Positions 48,866 through 57,169 of a stretch of DNA of 62,341 nucleotides are shown piece after piece. Each line of letters begins with the position of its first letter. The first letter of the stretch is position 1. Below the pieces are notes generated by a model, which ran no database searches, was not told where the DNA came from, and was given only the letters and a program-made list of their open reading frames with translations. This stretch comes from an uncultured Lachnospiraceae bacterium (GTDB lineage: Bacteria; Bacillota; Clostridia; Lachnospirales; Lachnospiraceae). The position numbers and the translations under genes were made by a program. The stretch spans positions 1-62,341 of the forward strand of contig CAJTVK010000006.1 in NCBI GenBank assembly GCA_910579645.1. The letters are read 5' to 3'.

Positions 48866-49861
48866 ATGATTAGGATAATAGGCGAAGATATGCCAAATAT
48901 GCCGTGGCAGGAGCCGCAAGGCGAAGGAAGGCTGCCGGTGTGGCGTTATGATGAAAACCCGATAATAGAAAGGTTTGCAACGAAGATTTCAAACAGTATT
49001 TTTAACAGCACGGTGGTTCCTTTCGGCGATGGCTTCGCCGGGGTATTCCGCTGTGACAGCAAGTCCGTCAGCATGGATATTTTTGCCGGATTCAGCAAGG
49101 ACGGCATACACTGGGATATTTCGGAGAAACCGATAGTGTTTCAGGGGGCGCATCCGGAGGTGGCAAAGCGGGATTACCGGTATGACCCGAGGATCTGCTT
49201 CATAGAAGACAGGTATTATATCACTTGGTGCAACGGATATCACGGATATCCCACCATTGGAGTAGGATATACCTTTGACTTCCGGACGTTTTACCAGCTG
49301 GAAAATGCTTTCCTGCCGTTCAACCGCAACGGTGTGCTGTTTCCGCGCCGAATCAACGGAAACTACTGCATGCTGAGCCGTCCCAGCGATAACGGGCATA
49401 CTCCGTTCGGGGATATTTTCCTGAGTGAAAGCCCGGATCTGAAGTATTGGGGGTGCCATAGATATGTAATGGGGGCGGTAAAAGGAGATGTCTCCGCATG
49501 GCAGAGCACGAAAATAGGCGCCGGAAGCGTGCCGATTGAGACGGATCAAGGGTGGCTTCTGATTTACCATGGCGTGATTCAGACCTGCAACGGTTTTGTC
49601 TACCGGATGGGATGTGCTCTGCTGGATTTGGAGGAGCCATGGAAGGTGATAAGGAGGACGAGGAGATATATTCTGGGGCCTCATGAACTGTATGAATGTG
49701 TAGGGGATGTGCCCAACGTAGTATTCCCATGCGCGGCATTGGCAGACGCGGCAACCGGGAGGATAGCCATATATTATGGATGTGCGGATACGGTTACCGG
49801 ACTGGCATTTACCACGGCAGAACGACTGATGGATTATATGGAAGCAAATGATATAGAATAG
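48866..49861 (+). CDS. GH130 beta-mannoside phosphorylase
   Basis: The 331-residue protein matches GH130: NSIFNSTVVPFGDGFAGVFR, FSKDGIHWDISEKPIVFQ, YRYDPRICFIEDRYYITWCN (the D-P-R catalytic area), GAGSVPIETDQGWLLIYHGV, and IAIYYGCADTVTGLAFTTAE. Enzymes of this family break beta-1,4-mannosidic bonds with phosphate, giving mannose-1-phosphate. Linked to GH125 and GH38, the likely substrate is the mannosyl-GlcNAc core left after alpha-mannose removal; beta-mannooligosaccharides are an alternative. No signal peptide. A terminator hairpin follows. Confidence 0.9.
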   Translation: MIRIIGEDMPNMPWQEPQGEGRLPVWRYDENPIIERFATKISNSIFNSTVVPFGDGFAGVFRCDSKSVSMDIFAGFSKDGIHWDISEKPIVFQGAHPEVAKRDYRYDPRICFIEDRYYITWCNGYHGYPTIGVGYTFDFRTFYQLENAFLPFNRNGVLFPRRINGNYCMLSRPSDNGHTPFGDIFLSESPDLKYWGCHRYVMGAVKGDVSAWQSTKIGAGSVPIETDQGWLLIYHGVIQTCNGFVYRMGCALLDLEEPWKVIRRTRRYILGPHELYECVGDVPNVVFPCAALADAATGRIAIYYGCADTVTGLAFTTAERLMDYMEANDIE

Positions 49862-49869
49862 GGACAATG

Positions 49870-49909
49870 GCTGCCGCAAACGGAAAGGAAAGCTTTGCGG
49901 CAGCTTTTT
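49870..49909 (+). terminator. intrinsic terminator after GH130
   Basis: GCTGCCGCAAA pairs with TTTGCGGCAGC, followed by five T. It separates the GH130 transcript from the ROK kinase gene. Confidence 0.85.
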
Positions 49910-49971
49910 GCATGAATTTCCGGAACGGTAAACCGGAGACGGAAAGAAAAGTAAGGGAAGGAGAGAGCATA

Positions 49972-50958
49972 ATGTCAAAAAGAGGAAGCAAGGTTATCGT
50001 GGGAATCGATCTTGGGGGAACCGCAGTTAAGATAGGGATTCTGAATCAGGAATATGATATTCTGGCACAGACTTCCTTTCCTACGGGTGCGGCAAGAACT
50101 TACGGGCAGGTGATTGCGGATATGGGGAAGACGGCAATGGCGCTGCTGGCTGAAAACGGATATGGATGGGAGGATTGCTTGGGAGCCGGAGTGGGCAGCC
50201 CGGGAACGGTTGACAGCGAAAACGGTATTGTATTATATTCAAACAATATCCGGTGGGATCATGTTCCGCTGGCAGAAGAACTGAAAAAATATCTTCCCAT
50301 GCCTGTTTATGCAGATAATGACGCAAACTGCGCGGCGTTGGGAGAGGTCGTAAAAGGGGCTGCAAAAGGGTATGGGAATGCCGTGCTTCTCACGTTGGGA
50401 ACCGGAGTGGGAGGAGGAATCGTCATTGGCGGAAAAATATTCGGCGGCGGGCATCCCGGCGGAGCCGAACTGGGACATATTAAAAACGGCTCCGAAGGGA
50501 GAAAGTGCACCTGCGGAAGATATGACTGCCTGGAGGCTTACTGCTCGGCCACGGCTCTGCAAAACGATGCCAAAAGAGTGGCTGCGCAACATCCGGAATC
50601 CCTGCTCCGGGAACTGTGCGGACATAATTTGGAGAGGATGAATGCCAAGATGCCTTTTGATGCCGCGGCATCGGGCGATGCCTGCGGAAAAAGGCTTGTG
50701 GAGAATTATATCGGGCATCTTGCGGACGGCATAACGGATATTGCCAATATTTTCCGGCCCGATATTATCGTTCTGGGCGGCGGCGTGTGTGCGCAGAAAG
50801 AGAAGCTGACGGAGCCGCTGAACGGATATTTGGAGAAAAACTGCTTTGGGGCATCCGTTGCATATGTGCCGCGGATAGTTACGGCAAGCAACGGCAATGA
50901 CGCAGGAATGATAGGGGCGGCAAGCCTGGTGCCTGTCTGTGAAGGCGGAATGGGGTGA
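49972..50958 (+). CDS. ROK-family sugar kinase
   Basis: The 328-residue protein has the ROK features: VIVGIDLGGTAVKIGIL (phosphate loop), YADNDANCAALGE, TLGTGVGGGIVI, GAELGHI, and the zinc motif CTCGRYDCLEAYCSA. Family members phosphorylate glucose, mannose, fructose or N-acetylhexosamines. In this context mannose or GlcNAc freed from N-glycans is the best guess. ATG 49972 follows AAGGAGAGAG; the earlier in-frame Met at 49867 lies across the terminator and is rejected. Confidence 0.9.
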   Translation: MSKRGSKVIVGIDLGGTAVKIGILNQEYDILAQTSFPTGAARTYGQVIADMGKTAMALLAENGYGWEDCLGAGVGSPGTVDSENGIVLYSNNIRWDHVPLAEELKKYLPMPVYADNDANCAALGEVVKGAAKGYGNAVLLTLGTGVGGGIVIGGKIFGGGHPGGAELGHIKNGSEGRKCTCGRYDCLEAYCSATALQNDAKRVAAQHPESLLRELCGHNLERMNAKMPFDAAASGDACGKRLVENYIGHLADGITDIANIFRPDIIVLGGGVCAQKEKLTEPLNGYLEKNCFGASVAYVPRIVTASNGNDAGMIGAASLVPVCEGGMG

Positions 50959-51003
50959 ACAAGCTTTCAAGGACGGAAGCGGGGGAATGAGGAGGAAAGG
51001 GAA

Positions 51004-51111
51004 ATGCTGAAAATTATATTTGGAGAAGCGGAGAATTCCGTTTATCATCCGCCGACATATTTTGACAATCGATATGAAGATGAGTGGATTACCGATCCGC
51101 TGGCAGGATGA
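51004..51111 (+). pseudogene. DUF4869 N-terminal remnant
   Basis: The 35-codon frame MLKIIFGEAENSVYHPPTYF, then YEDEWITDPLAG, matches the start of DUF4869 proteins (usually about 150 residues), which continue after the DEWITDP block. A ribosome site (AGGAGG) is present. The rest is deleted; the strong hairpin at 51139 follows. Confidence 0.6.
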
Positions 51112-51138
51112 ATGAAGGGCCATGACGGGAATGATATA

Positions 51139-51197
51139 TGCAGGAGAATAAAAACAGGAATCCGTTGTGGGGGGATTCCTGTTTTTATTCTCCTGCA
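51139..51197. terminator. bidirectional terminator with a 25-bp perfect stem
   Basis: The arms 51139-51163 and 51173-51197 are fully complementary, with A and T tracts inside the stem (AAAAACAGGAATCC, GGATTCCTGTTTTT). It separates the kinase/DUF4869 side from the convergent alcohol dehydrogenase gene. Confidence 0.85.
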
Positions 51198-51233
51198 AGG
51201 ATTCAGTGCCCGCTGCTTGCAGCGGGGTGTTTC

Positions 51234-52415
51234 TTAGAAGTCTACTTCCGTGCCGTAATAGATGCAGGTAAATAATTTTTCCATGGCAGCGGGATCGATG
51301 GTTCTCGGATTGGATCCGGTACATGCATCGCCTACCGCAAGTTCGGAGATTTTCGCTATTTTCTCTTTGAATTCCGTTTCATCGATACCGAATTCTTTCA
51401 AAGTTCTGGGAATGTTCAGCTTTACATTGAACGCATCGATCTTTTCACATAAGCTGTTAATCAGTGCCTGTTCCGAATTGCCGGACAGACCCATCCGGCG
51501 GGCAATTTCTGCGTAGCGGGATGCTGCCGTTGCTTCTTTTGCATTATATTTGATGACAAAAGGAAGGTACATGGCATTGGCGCATCCGTGAGTAATGTGG
51601 CCGGTAGAGAAAGCGGCTCCGGTTTTATGTGCCATGGAATGTACGATACCGAGCAGAGCGTTGGAGAATGCCATTCCTGCCAGGCACTGTGCATAGTGCA
51701 TTTCTTCTCTTGCGGTCATATTGCCGTTATAGGACGCAGGCAGGTAATCGAATACCATTTCAATTGCCTGAAGAGCCAACGGATCGGTAAAGGCACAGTG
51801 GAGGGTAGATACATACGCTTCGATGGCATGGGTCAGGGCATCCATTCCGGTATAGGCAACCTGCTTCGGCGGAAGTGCTTCCACAAGTTCGGGATCCACG
51901 ATTGCCACATCGGGCGTGATGTTGAAGTCAGCCAGAGGGTACTTAATGCCTGCGGCATAATCCGTGATAACGGAGAAAGCGGTAACTTCGGTTGCGGTGC
52001 CGGAAGTGGAAGGGATAGCTGCGAACTTAGCTTTCTGCCTTAATTCCGGGAAATTAAAGGGGATGCACAAATCTTCAAAGGTGGTGTCTGGATATTCATA
52101 GAATGCCCACATAGCCTTGGCTGCATCAATCGGCGAACCGCCGCCCATGGCAACAATCCAATCCGGCTGGAAATCACGCATTGCCTGTGCGCCCTTCATT
52201 ACGGTTTCCACTGACGGATCGGGTTCCACGCCTTCGAACAGGCTGACTTCCATACCGCCTTCTTTTAAGTATGCCACCGCTTTGTCAAGGAATCCCTGGC
52301 GTTTCATGGAACCGCCGCCTACTACAAGGATTGCTTTTTTGCCTTTTAAGTTCTTCAGCTCGGCCAGGCAGCCTTTTCCATGATAAATATCTCTTGGTAA
52401 TGTAAATCTGCTCAT
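51234..52415 (-). CDS. iron-containing alcohol dehydrogenase
   Basis: The 393-residue enzyme is a group III Fe-ADH: GKKAILVVGGGSMKRQGFLD, VAMGGGSPIDAAKAMW (NAD(P) site), PSTSGTATEVTAFSVI, YTGMDALTHAIEAYVS, and the metal-binding HSMAHKTGAAFSTGHITHG. It interconverts an aldehyde or ketone and alcohol, typical of fermentation end-steps (butanol dehydrogenase-like). AAACGGAGG lies before the ATG on the minus strand and a sigma-A promoter at 52459-52487 precedes it. It is a single gene. Confidence 0.92.
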   Translation of the reverse strand: MSRFTLPRDIYHGKGCLAELKNLKGKKAILVVGGGSMKRQGFLDKAVAYLKEGGMEVSLFEGVEPDPSVETVMKGAQAMRDFQPDWIVAMGGGSPIDAAKAMWAFYEYPDTTFEDLCIPFNFPELRQKAKFAAIPSTSGTATEVTAFSVITDYAAGIKYPLADFNITPDVAIVDPELVEALPPKQVAYTGMDALTHAIEAYVSTLHCAFTDPLALQAIEMVFDYLPASYNGNMTAREEMHYAQCLAGMAFSNALLGIVHSMAHKTGAAFSTGHITHGCANAMYLPFVIKYNAKEATAASRYAEIARRMGLSGNSEQALINSLCEKIDAFNVKLNIPRTLKEFGIDETEFKEKIAKISELAVGDACTGSNPRTIDPAAMEKLFTCIYYGTEVDF

Positions 52416-52458
52416 TTTGTACCTCCGTTTATATGTTTTGCTTGTATCACTAATCTAT

Positions 52459-52487
52459 ATTATAGCTTAGAATAGGAAATAAGGCAA
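52459..52487 (-). promoter_or_regulatory. promoter of the Fe-alcohol dehydrogenase gene
   Basis: On the minus strand TTGCCT (52482-52487), 17-bp spacer, TATAAT (52459-52464). Confidence 0.65.
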
Positions 52488-52582
52488 TAAAATGTGCTAT
52501 ACTGATTGTGACATGCGAAACAGTTCAGTCCAGGACTTTGCATTTGCTGCAAAGTTCGTGTGAAGGTGTAAATTTAGCCGGA

Positions 52583-52656
52583 GAATCTGCCCCTCGCCGC
52601 AAGCGGCTTGGAATGGGCAGATTCCGTAACAGGGAAGCCGCAGGCTGAACGGTTAC
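52583..52656 (+). promoter_or_regulatory. folded leader upstream of the ICMT-like gene
   Basis: GAATCTGCCC (52583-52592) pairs with GGGCAGATTC (52615-52624), enclosing GCCGC-AA-GCGGC. Next, GTAAC (52626-52630) pairs with GTTAC (52652-52656), enclosing AGCC-GCA-GGCT. AAGCCGC can alternatively pair with GCGGCTT of the first loop, allowing a pseudoknot or switch. No known riboswitch class was recognised. Confidence 0.45.
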
Positions 52657-52691
52657 TTACATGCGGATTAATTCTCGGGAGGGAAAAAGAA

Positions 52692-53264
52692 ATGAAAGGG
52701 ATTGGATTGCTGATTTTAATAGTCTTTTACGCCGTTTATATAAGTAAGGCGGTTATGCAGAAAAGAAAAGGCATTCAGACGGATCAGATAGCAAGGGGCA
52801 AGGAGAAAAGCAAAGTATTCTATACGGAACTGGTTATGAAAGCGGCTGCTTACTCGGTGATTGCGGTTGAAGTCTGGAGTGTATTTCGGGCAGTTCCGGA
52901 TATGCCCGGGTCATTGGCTGTTGGGGGAGCCGTTTTGGGGCTTGCCGGAGATGTTTTGTTTGCAGTGTCGGTTCTGACGATGAAGGATAGCTGGCGGGCC
53001 GGTATTGCGGAAAAAGACAAAACGGAAATGGTGACGGAGGGAATCTACAGTATAAGCAGAAACCCGGCTTTTCTGGCATTTGACTGTGTTTATGCCGGGC
53101 TGCTGTGCATGTTTTTTAATTGGCCGTTGCTGCTGTTTTCTGCTTTTGCAATTATCATGCTGCATTTGCAGATTTTGCAGGAAGAGAAATTTTTGGAAAG
53201 GACCTTTGGCAGGGAATACTTGGCTTATAAAAGTAAAGTGCGGCGGTATCTTGGGCGTAAATAA
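52692..53264 (+). CDS. ICMT/PEMT-family membrane methyltransferase-like protein
   Basis: The 190-residue protein has four to five hydrophobic segments (about 2-20, 50-66, 75-98, 130-160). Its C-terminal motif matches isoprenylcysteine/phospholipid methyltransferases: GIYSISRNPAFLAFDCVYAG (R-N-P), then LQEEKFLERTFGREYLAYKS, VRRYLGR. Such enzymes use SAM near the membrane; bacterial substrates are mostly unknown. GGGAGGGAAAAAG precedes ATG 52692. A folded leader lies upstream. Confidence 0.85.
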   Translation: MKGIGLLILIVFYAVYISKAVMQKRKGIQTDQIARGKEKSKVFYTELVMKAAAYSVIAVEVWSVFRAVPDMPGSLAVGGAVLGLAGDVLFAVSVLTMKDSWRAGIAEKDKTEMVTEGIYSISRNPAFLAFDCVYAGLLCMFFNWPLLLFSAFAIIMLHLQILQEEKFLERTFGREYLAYKSKVRRYLGRK

Positions 53265-53326
53265 GCGATACCGGAAAGAGAACGGCATTCTGTCATGGGA
53301 TGCTTTTCTTTTTCCGGCATGATGTT

Positions 53327-54886
53327 TTAAGTGGCGGCAGATTTTTCAATGATACATCTATGGATTTTTCTTCTCTTGTCATAGCAAATTCCTACCAACA
53401 GCACTTCGTCTGCCCATTTTTTAGCCTTTTGATGATATCCTTTTTCCTTTATTTGCGAAATGGCGGCTTCGCAGCTGTCATCTGCTTTCAGTTCCAAGAT
53501 AAGTGCCGGCAGCCCCTTTTTCTTTGGAAGAAACATATAATCACAATATCCCTTTCCGCTTTTTGCCTCTCTTTCCACGAAATAACTGTCTCGTGCCGAC
53601 AAATAACATAATGTGACCACACAAGAGAGGGAATTTTCGTCATTATATTGGAGAAACGGAATTTCTAAATCATGTACTTCCTCCAACATTGCAGCTACTT
53701 TTTCAGAATTCTCATCTAAGGTAGCTTTTAGAATTTCTTTTGAATGTTCCACAATCTGTCTGACTTCTCCCATACTGTCTCTGGACAGGACATGTTGGTA
53801 TTTTTCCATAAGTTCATGGTTCGGTATGTTTAAATGGCCGTTATAGTAAGACAGGAAGCCATATACGGCCATTGCCGACAGAATCTCGTTCCGGCTGTTC
53901 ATTCTGAGGTCAGATGCACCGTAACCTTGCAGCTCTGTTTCCACAGGAATTCCGGTTACCATGTGCACGATATCTTCCCGGACTGCTTCCGCATTATGTT
54001 CTATGCAGTCGGCAATTTCATTCATTGGCCCGGTTTCTGTCCAATAATTAAGGCAGACTCCGTCCGTCAATGCATAATTTACGGAACGTGGATTAAATAA
54101 ATGTGTTCCGTCGTGAAGACGATAGCCGTCATACCAGTATGCCAAATCCTCATAAGGTATTGTTTTATGCTTTCTGCATAATTCCCGGACTTCATCTTCT
54201 GTAAGGCCAAAAAATTGCCCGTACTTGTGATCGTTCATGAAACTGTATTCGCGGAACATGTTCAGTTCCGAGCCGCTGGAATATTTCACAATGGGCAGCA
54301 CTCCTGTCATATATGCCAGCAGTACATAAGGCTGGTCTTTCAGCAGGTTTTTCAGGAAGCTGAGATAGGCATCTTTGTCTTCTTGTGTCATGAAGCTTTT
54401 ATAAAAAACGGAATCCCATTCATCTAAAAGGAATATAAAATGTTCCCCGCTGTCGGCCAGCATCTGGCTGACGGAAAAATATGTTTTATCTTTGAGGGCC
54501 GGGTATGCTTCCTGCAAATCCGTGCGTAATCCGGCAATTACCGAATTAATGTAATCCGGATATTTATTGCAGCAATCAGGCATCCTGCTGAAATCAATGT
54601 AAATAACGTTATATTTATTCCGGTGTGTTTCATAAGATTTCGTCCTGGTAATTGCAAGATTCTCAAATAGACTGGAGCAATCTATTCCTTTTGTATAGTA
54701 GGCACCCATCATATGGACATTCATGGATTTGCCGAACCGCCTTGGACGGGTAATGCAGATATATTGGCTGTTTGTATCTATTTTGCCGGAAATCTTTTCT
54801 ATCAGCAGGCTTTTATCCACATATATTTCATTTTTCCGTGCTTTTCCAAATAATGTAAAGGCAGTTGCGGTATTCAGATAATTCAT
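53327..54886 (-). CDS. AAA-ATPase-like plus PD-(D/E)XK nuclease-like protein
   Basis: The 519-residue protein has the AAA-ATPase_like domain (TAFTLFGKARKNEIYVDKSL, Walker A-like ITRPRRFGKSMNVHMMGAYY near 48, Walker B HFIFLLDEWDSVF). It also has a C-terminal PD-(D/E)XK_9 domain (YFVEREAKSGKGYCDYMFLP, LILELKADDSCEAAISQI). These proteins are abundant in Bacteroides and Clostridia, often in many copies, and are suspected mobile or defence genes; no activity is established. The ATG at 54886 is preferred since GGAGGT is too close to the ATG at 54892. Confidence 0.87.
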   Translation of the reverse strand: MNYLNTATAFTLFGKARKNEIYVDKSLLIEKISGKIDTNSQYICITRPRRFGKSMNVHMMGAYYTKGIDCSSLFENLAITRTKSYETHRNKYNVIYIDFSRMPDCCNKYPDYINSVIAGLRTDLQEAYPALKDKTYFSVSQMLADSGEHFIFLLDEWDSVFYKSFMTQEDKDAYLSFLKNLLKDQPYVLLAYMTGVLPIVKYSSGSELNMFREYSFMNDHKYGQFFGLTEDEVRELCRKHKTIPYEDLAYWYDGYRLHDGTHLFNPRSVNYALTDGVCLNYWTETGPMNEIADCIEHNAEAVREDIVHMVTGIPVETELQGYGASDLRMNSRNEILSAMAVYGFLSYYNGHLNIPNHELMEKYQHVLSRDSMGEVRQIVEHSKEILKATLDENSEKVAAMLEEVHDLEIPFLQYNDENSLSCVVTLCYLSARDSYFVEREAKSGKGYCDYMFLPKKKGLPALILELKADDSCEAAISQIKEKGYHQKAKKWADEVLLVGICYDKRRKIHRCIIEKSAAT

Positions 54887-55287
54887 GCACATACCTCCGT
54901 TTCTCGGAATAAAAGTTATTGTAAATTTGTTTCAGTATAGCAGATTATAAACTTTTTTTCTATATTTAGTACTTAGGAACTTAATTTTCAAAATTGCGTC
55001 TGTGTTTGCCTTGGTAACTGTCCGGAGTGGAAGCAGTGGGGGCATAAAATATTAAAACCGATTTCCATGTACCTGCTTGATTTTGGTGAGCAACGAGCCA
55101 AATGGCTGCAGCGGGGTGTTGACTGGCAGTTTGCCTCACAGTATAATAAAAAACAGTGATAAGAATAAGAAGGGATGGCGGAAGTACGGGAGATTATGGG
55201 GGCATTGACATGGCGGGGAAGAAGCAGGGACGGAAAATACGAAACGGGCGGAAGAGGTCAGGGAGAGAATAATAAGGAAAATCAGTC
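54887..55287. other. 400-bp interval without a gene
   Basis: No convincing frame or known RNA was found. It contains a copy of the intergenic repeat around 55085-55130 (GAGCCAAATGGCTGCAGCGG, then GGTGTTGACTGG), and an A/T-rich part next to the AAA gene start. Confidence 0.5.
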
Positions 55288-55707
55288 ATGAAAGTACATA
55301 TTTTAGTAAAAAGCATAGCAGCCGGCCGGAATAAAATAATGCCCAAGGCATATGATTATCCGCCGGATATCCAAAACGTAGAGGATTTGATACGGGAAAC
55401 GGTAGGAATCTGCCTGCACGAATTTGAAGAAAGAAGAAACGGGGTGAGGAACATGCCGTTGGAAGAGCAGGCAGCATCGGGAAAAGTAGTATATGGAATG
55501 TATTCCGAAAGGAAACCTCCGGATAGGGAAGAGGCAGTAAAAAATGCGGCAGAAGCCTTTCGGGACGGGACGGTGGCAATATTTGTGGACGGAAAAAAGA
55601 TGGAAACCTTGACTCAAGAGGCAGGACTTCGGGAAGGCAGTCAAGTGGTTTTTGTCAAGCTGACACCGCTGTCAGCATCCTGTATGCTGTTGGACTGGAT
55701 GTGCTGA
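55288..55707 (+). CDS. hypothetical protein (139 aa)
   Basis: Not recognised. The N-terminal part is basic (MKVHILVKSIAAGRNKIMPK), followed by a helical segment (VEDLIRETVGICLHEFEERR) and a C-terminal beta-rich half (GTVAIFVDGKKMETLTQEAG, SQVVFVKLTPL). No membrane segment. The downstream DegV gene converges on it and a GC hairpin at 55725-55750 lies between. It may belong with the DUF4132 gene 1.4 kb away, as short proteins of this kind can accompany such genes, but that is uncertain. Confidence 0.55.
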   Translation: MKVHILVKSIAAGRNKIMPKAYDYPPDIQNVEDLIRETVGICLHEFEERRNGVRNMPLEEQAASGKVVYGMYSERKPPDREEAVKNAAEAFRDGTVAIFVDGKKMETLTQEAGLREGSQVVFVKLTPLSASCMLLDWMC

Positions 55708-55724
55708 AGCATCCGCATGCCATC

Positions 55725-55750
55725 GGAAACGCTCCGTCAGGAGCGTTTCC
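55725..55750. terminator. 11-bp perfect hairpin at the convergence point
   Basis: GGAAACGCTCC, loop GTCA, GGAGCGTTTCC; it overlaps the last codons of the DegV gene. No T-run follows on the plus side, so terminator strength is uncertain. Confidence 0.45.
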
Positions 55751-56657
55751 GGCCGTTATGAATCCCTTTTTCAATGATTCCGAAACCCAGCGGATAAGGT
55801 CCGGTGTGTACGCCGATGGTGGCTCCGATTTGATAAACCGGGATTTCTTTGATGTCATAGCCCTTTTCCGACAAAACGGTAACGGCGTGGTTGCGGAAAG
55901 CAATTCCTTCCTCCCGGTCATACCCATATCCTACCGCAATGCTGAAGCAGTCAATCCCAAGAGAACTTTCCTTCAGATATTCCAGTAAAAGTTCCAAGGC
56001 TTTCTGCGATGTATTTTTCCTTCCCCTTCCGATGCCGGAAGGAAAGATTTCACCTTGCTTTAAAGTGATGACCGGCCGGATATTCAGAACACTGCCTGCC
56101 AGTGCGGCGACTTTTCCGATGCGTCCGCCGTGCTTTAAATATTCCATATCCCCTACCGTAAAGAAAATCCTCCCGGTGCTTTTGATTTCTTCCAGCCGTG
56201 CCGCCGTTTCTTTGTAACCGACACCGTTGTCACGGAGGTTAGCCGCTTCTAAGACGTACTGCCCCTGAAGAACCGTATTGACGGTAGCGTCAATCACCGT
56301 AATCTCCGCATCGGGATATTTCTCCTGCACCAACGCCTTTGCGTTCATAGCCGACTGCATGGAGCCGCTGAACTTGGTCGTAATGCAGATACAGATGACG
56401 GGCATGCCTGCTTCTGCAAAAGGCAGGAAAGCTTCTTCATAATCTTGTATGGAAGGCATGGAAGACTTGGGGAATACCCCTTTTTGGTCAACCATTTGCC
56501 GGTAAAAATCCCGAATGCCGATTTCCACATTTTCTTTCAGATAATGTTCGTCGTCGAAGGAAACATAAAACGGAACGATGGTGATATTTTTTTCCTTGGC
56601 CAGTTCCGGAGGCAGGTCGCAGGAACCGTCGCTGATAATATGGAATGCTTCGCTCAT
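55737..56657 (-). CDS. DegV family fatty-acid-binding protein
   Basis: The 306-residue protein matches DegV: HIISDGSCDLPPELAKEKNI, VPFYVSFDDEHYLKEN, PKSSMPSIQDYEEAF, CITTKFSGSMQSAMNAK, and EYLKHGGRIGKVAALAGSVL, with the C-terminal IGVHTGPYPLGFGII block. Relatives (FakB) bind fatty acids for FakA kinase, feeding phospholipid synthesis. ATG 56657 is preferred over 56663 by spacing from GAGG. A FakA partner is not in the window. Confidence 0.9.
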   Translation of the reverse strand: MSEAFHIISDGSCDLPPELAKEKNITIVPFYVSFDDEHYLKENVEIGIRDFYRQMVDQKGVFPKSSMPSIQDYEEAFLPFAEAGMPVICICITTKFSGSMQSAMNAKALVQEKYPDAEITVIDATVNTVLQGQYVLEAANLRDNGVGYKETAARLEEIKSTGRIFFTVGDMEYLKHGGRIGKVAALAGSVLNIRPVITLKQGEIFPSGIGRGRKNTSQKALELLLEYLKESSLGIDCFSIAVGYGYDREEGIAFRNHAVTVLSEKGYDIKEIPVYQIGATIGVHTGPYPLGFGIIEKGIHNGRKRS

Positions 56658-56690
56658 AATCATAACCTCTTTTTTACCTGTTTTCTCATG

Positions 56691-56783
56691 TAAGGAACTG
56701 TTAAAGAATGAATCTTTACATCTGACTTGCCAAAATCTTCTTATGCTGCGTCATATGCAAAGTTGATTCTTAACAGTTCCTAA
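56691..56783. mobile_element. second MITE-like element (about 90 bp)
   Basis: AGGAACTGTTAAAGAAT and ATTCTTAACAGTTCCT form near-perfect terminal inverted repeats around about 60 bp without a gene; TA lies at the left edge. A partial copy (TAAGGAACTGTTGAAAAT) occurs at 26127, upstream of DUF3892. Different family from the element at 39789. Confidence 0.65.
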
Positions 56784-56893
56784 TCTTCTTTTATATATAA
56801 AAATGAATTCCGCTTCTGAATATAGGATACTACGTTCCGAGAAAAAAATCAATTGCTATTAAACGTATGCCTTTTCCTTTTCGATTATAAAAA

Positions 56894-56959
56894 CCGCTCT
56901 TAATATTAATAATAACCACTTTTAATAGTAATAACAACTGCTTTTAATAGTGATGATAG
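56894..56959. repeat. three imperfect 22-bp tandem repeats
   Basis: Units beginning CCGCTCTTAATATTAATAAT, CCACTTTTAATAGTAATAAC and CTGCTTTTAATAGTGATGAT follow each other exactly, 211 bp before the DUF4132 gene. The shared core is TTTTAATAGTRATRA. Spacing of two helical turns suits a row of protein-binding sites. Confidence 0.7.
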
Positions 56960-57169
56960 CTGTGTACGGATCCGACATAAGGCTAACTCTCATCTTTGGC
57001 TGGTTTGGTTGTTCGGAAATTACTGCGGAGGTAATATACACCCTATTCCCTGCAGCGGGATATTTGATGAAAAGCTATTGTATGAAAGCATGGCGGGGAG
57101 TAGAATAAAATCAAAAGATACGAAACGGAAGACGGGCGTTTGCAGCACCGCCGGCCGGGAGGGGGAGTT

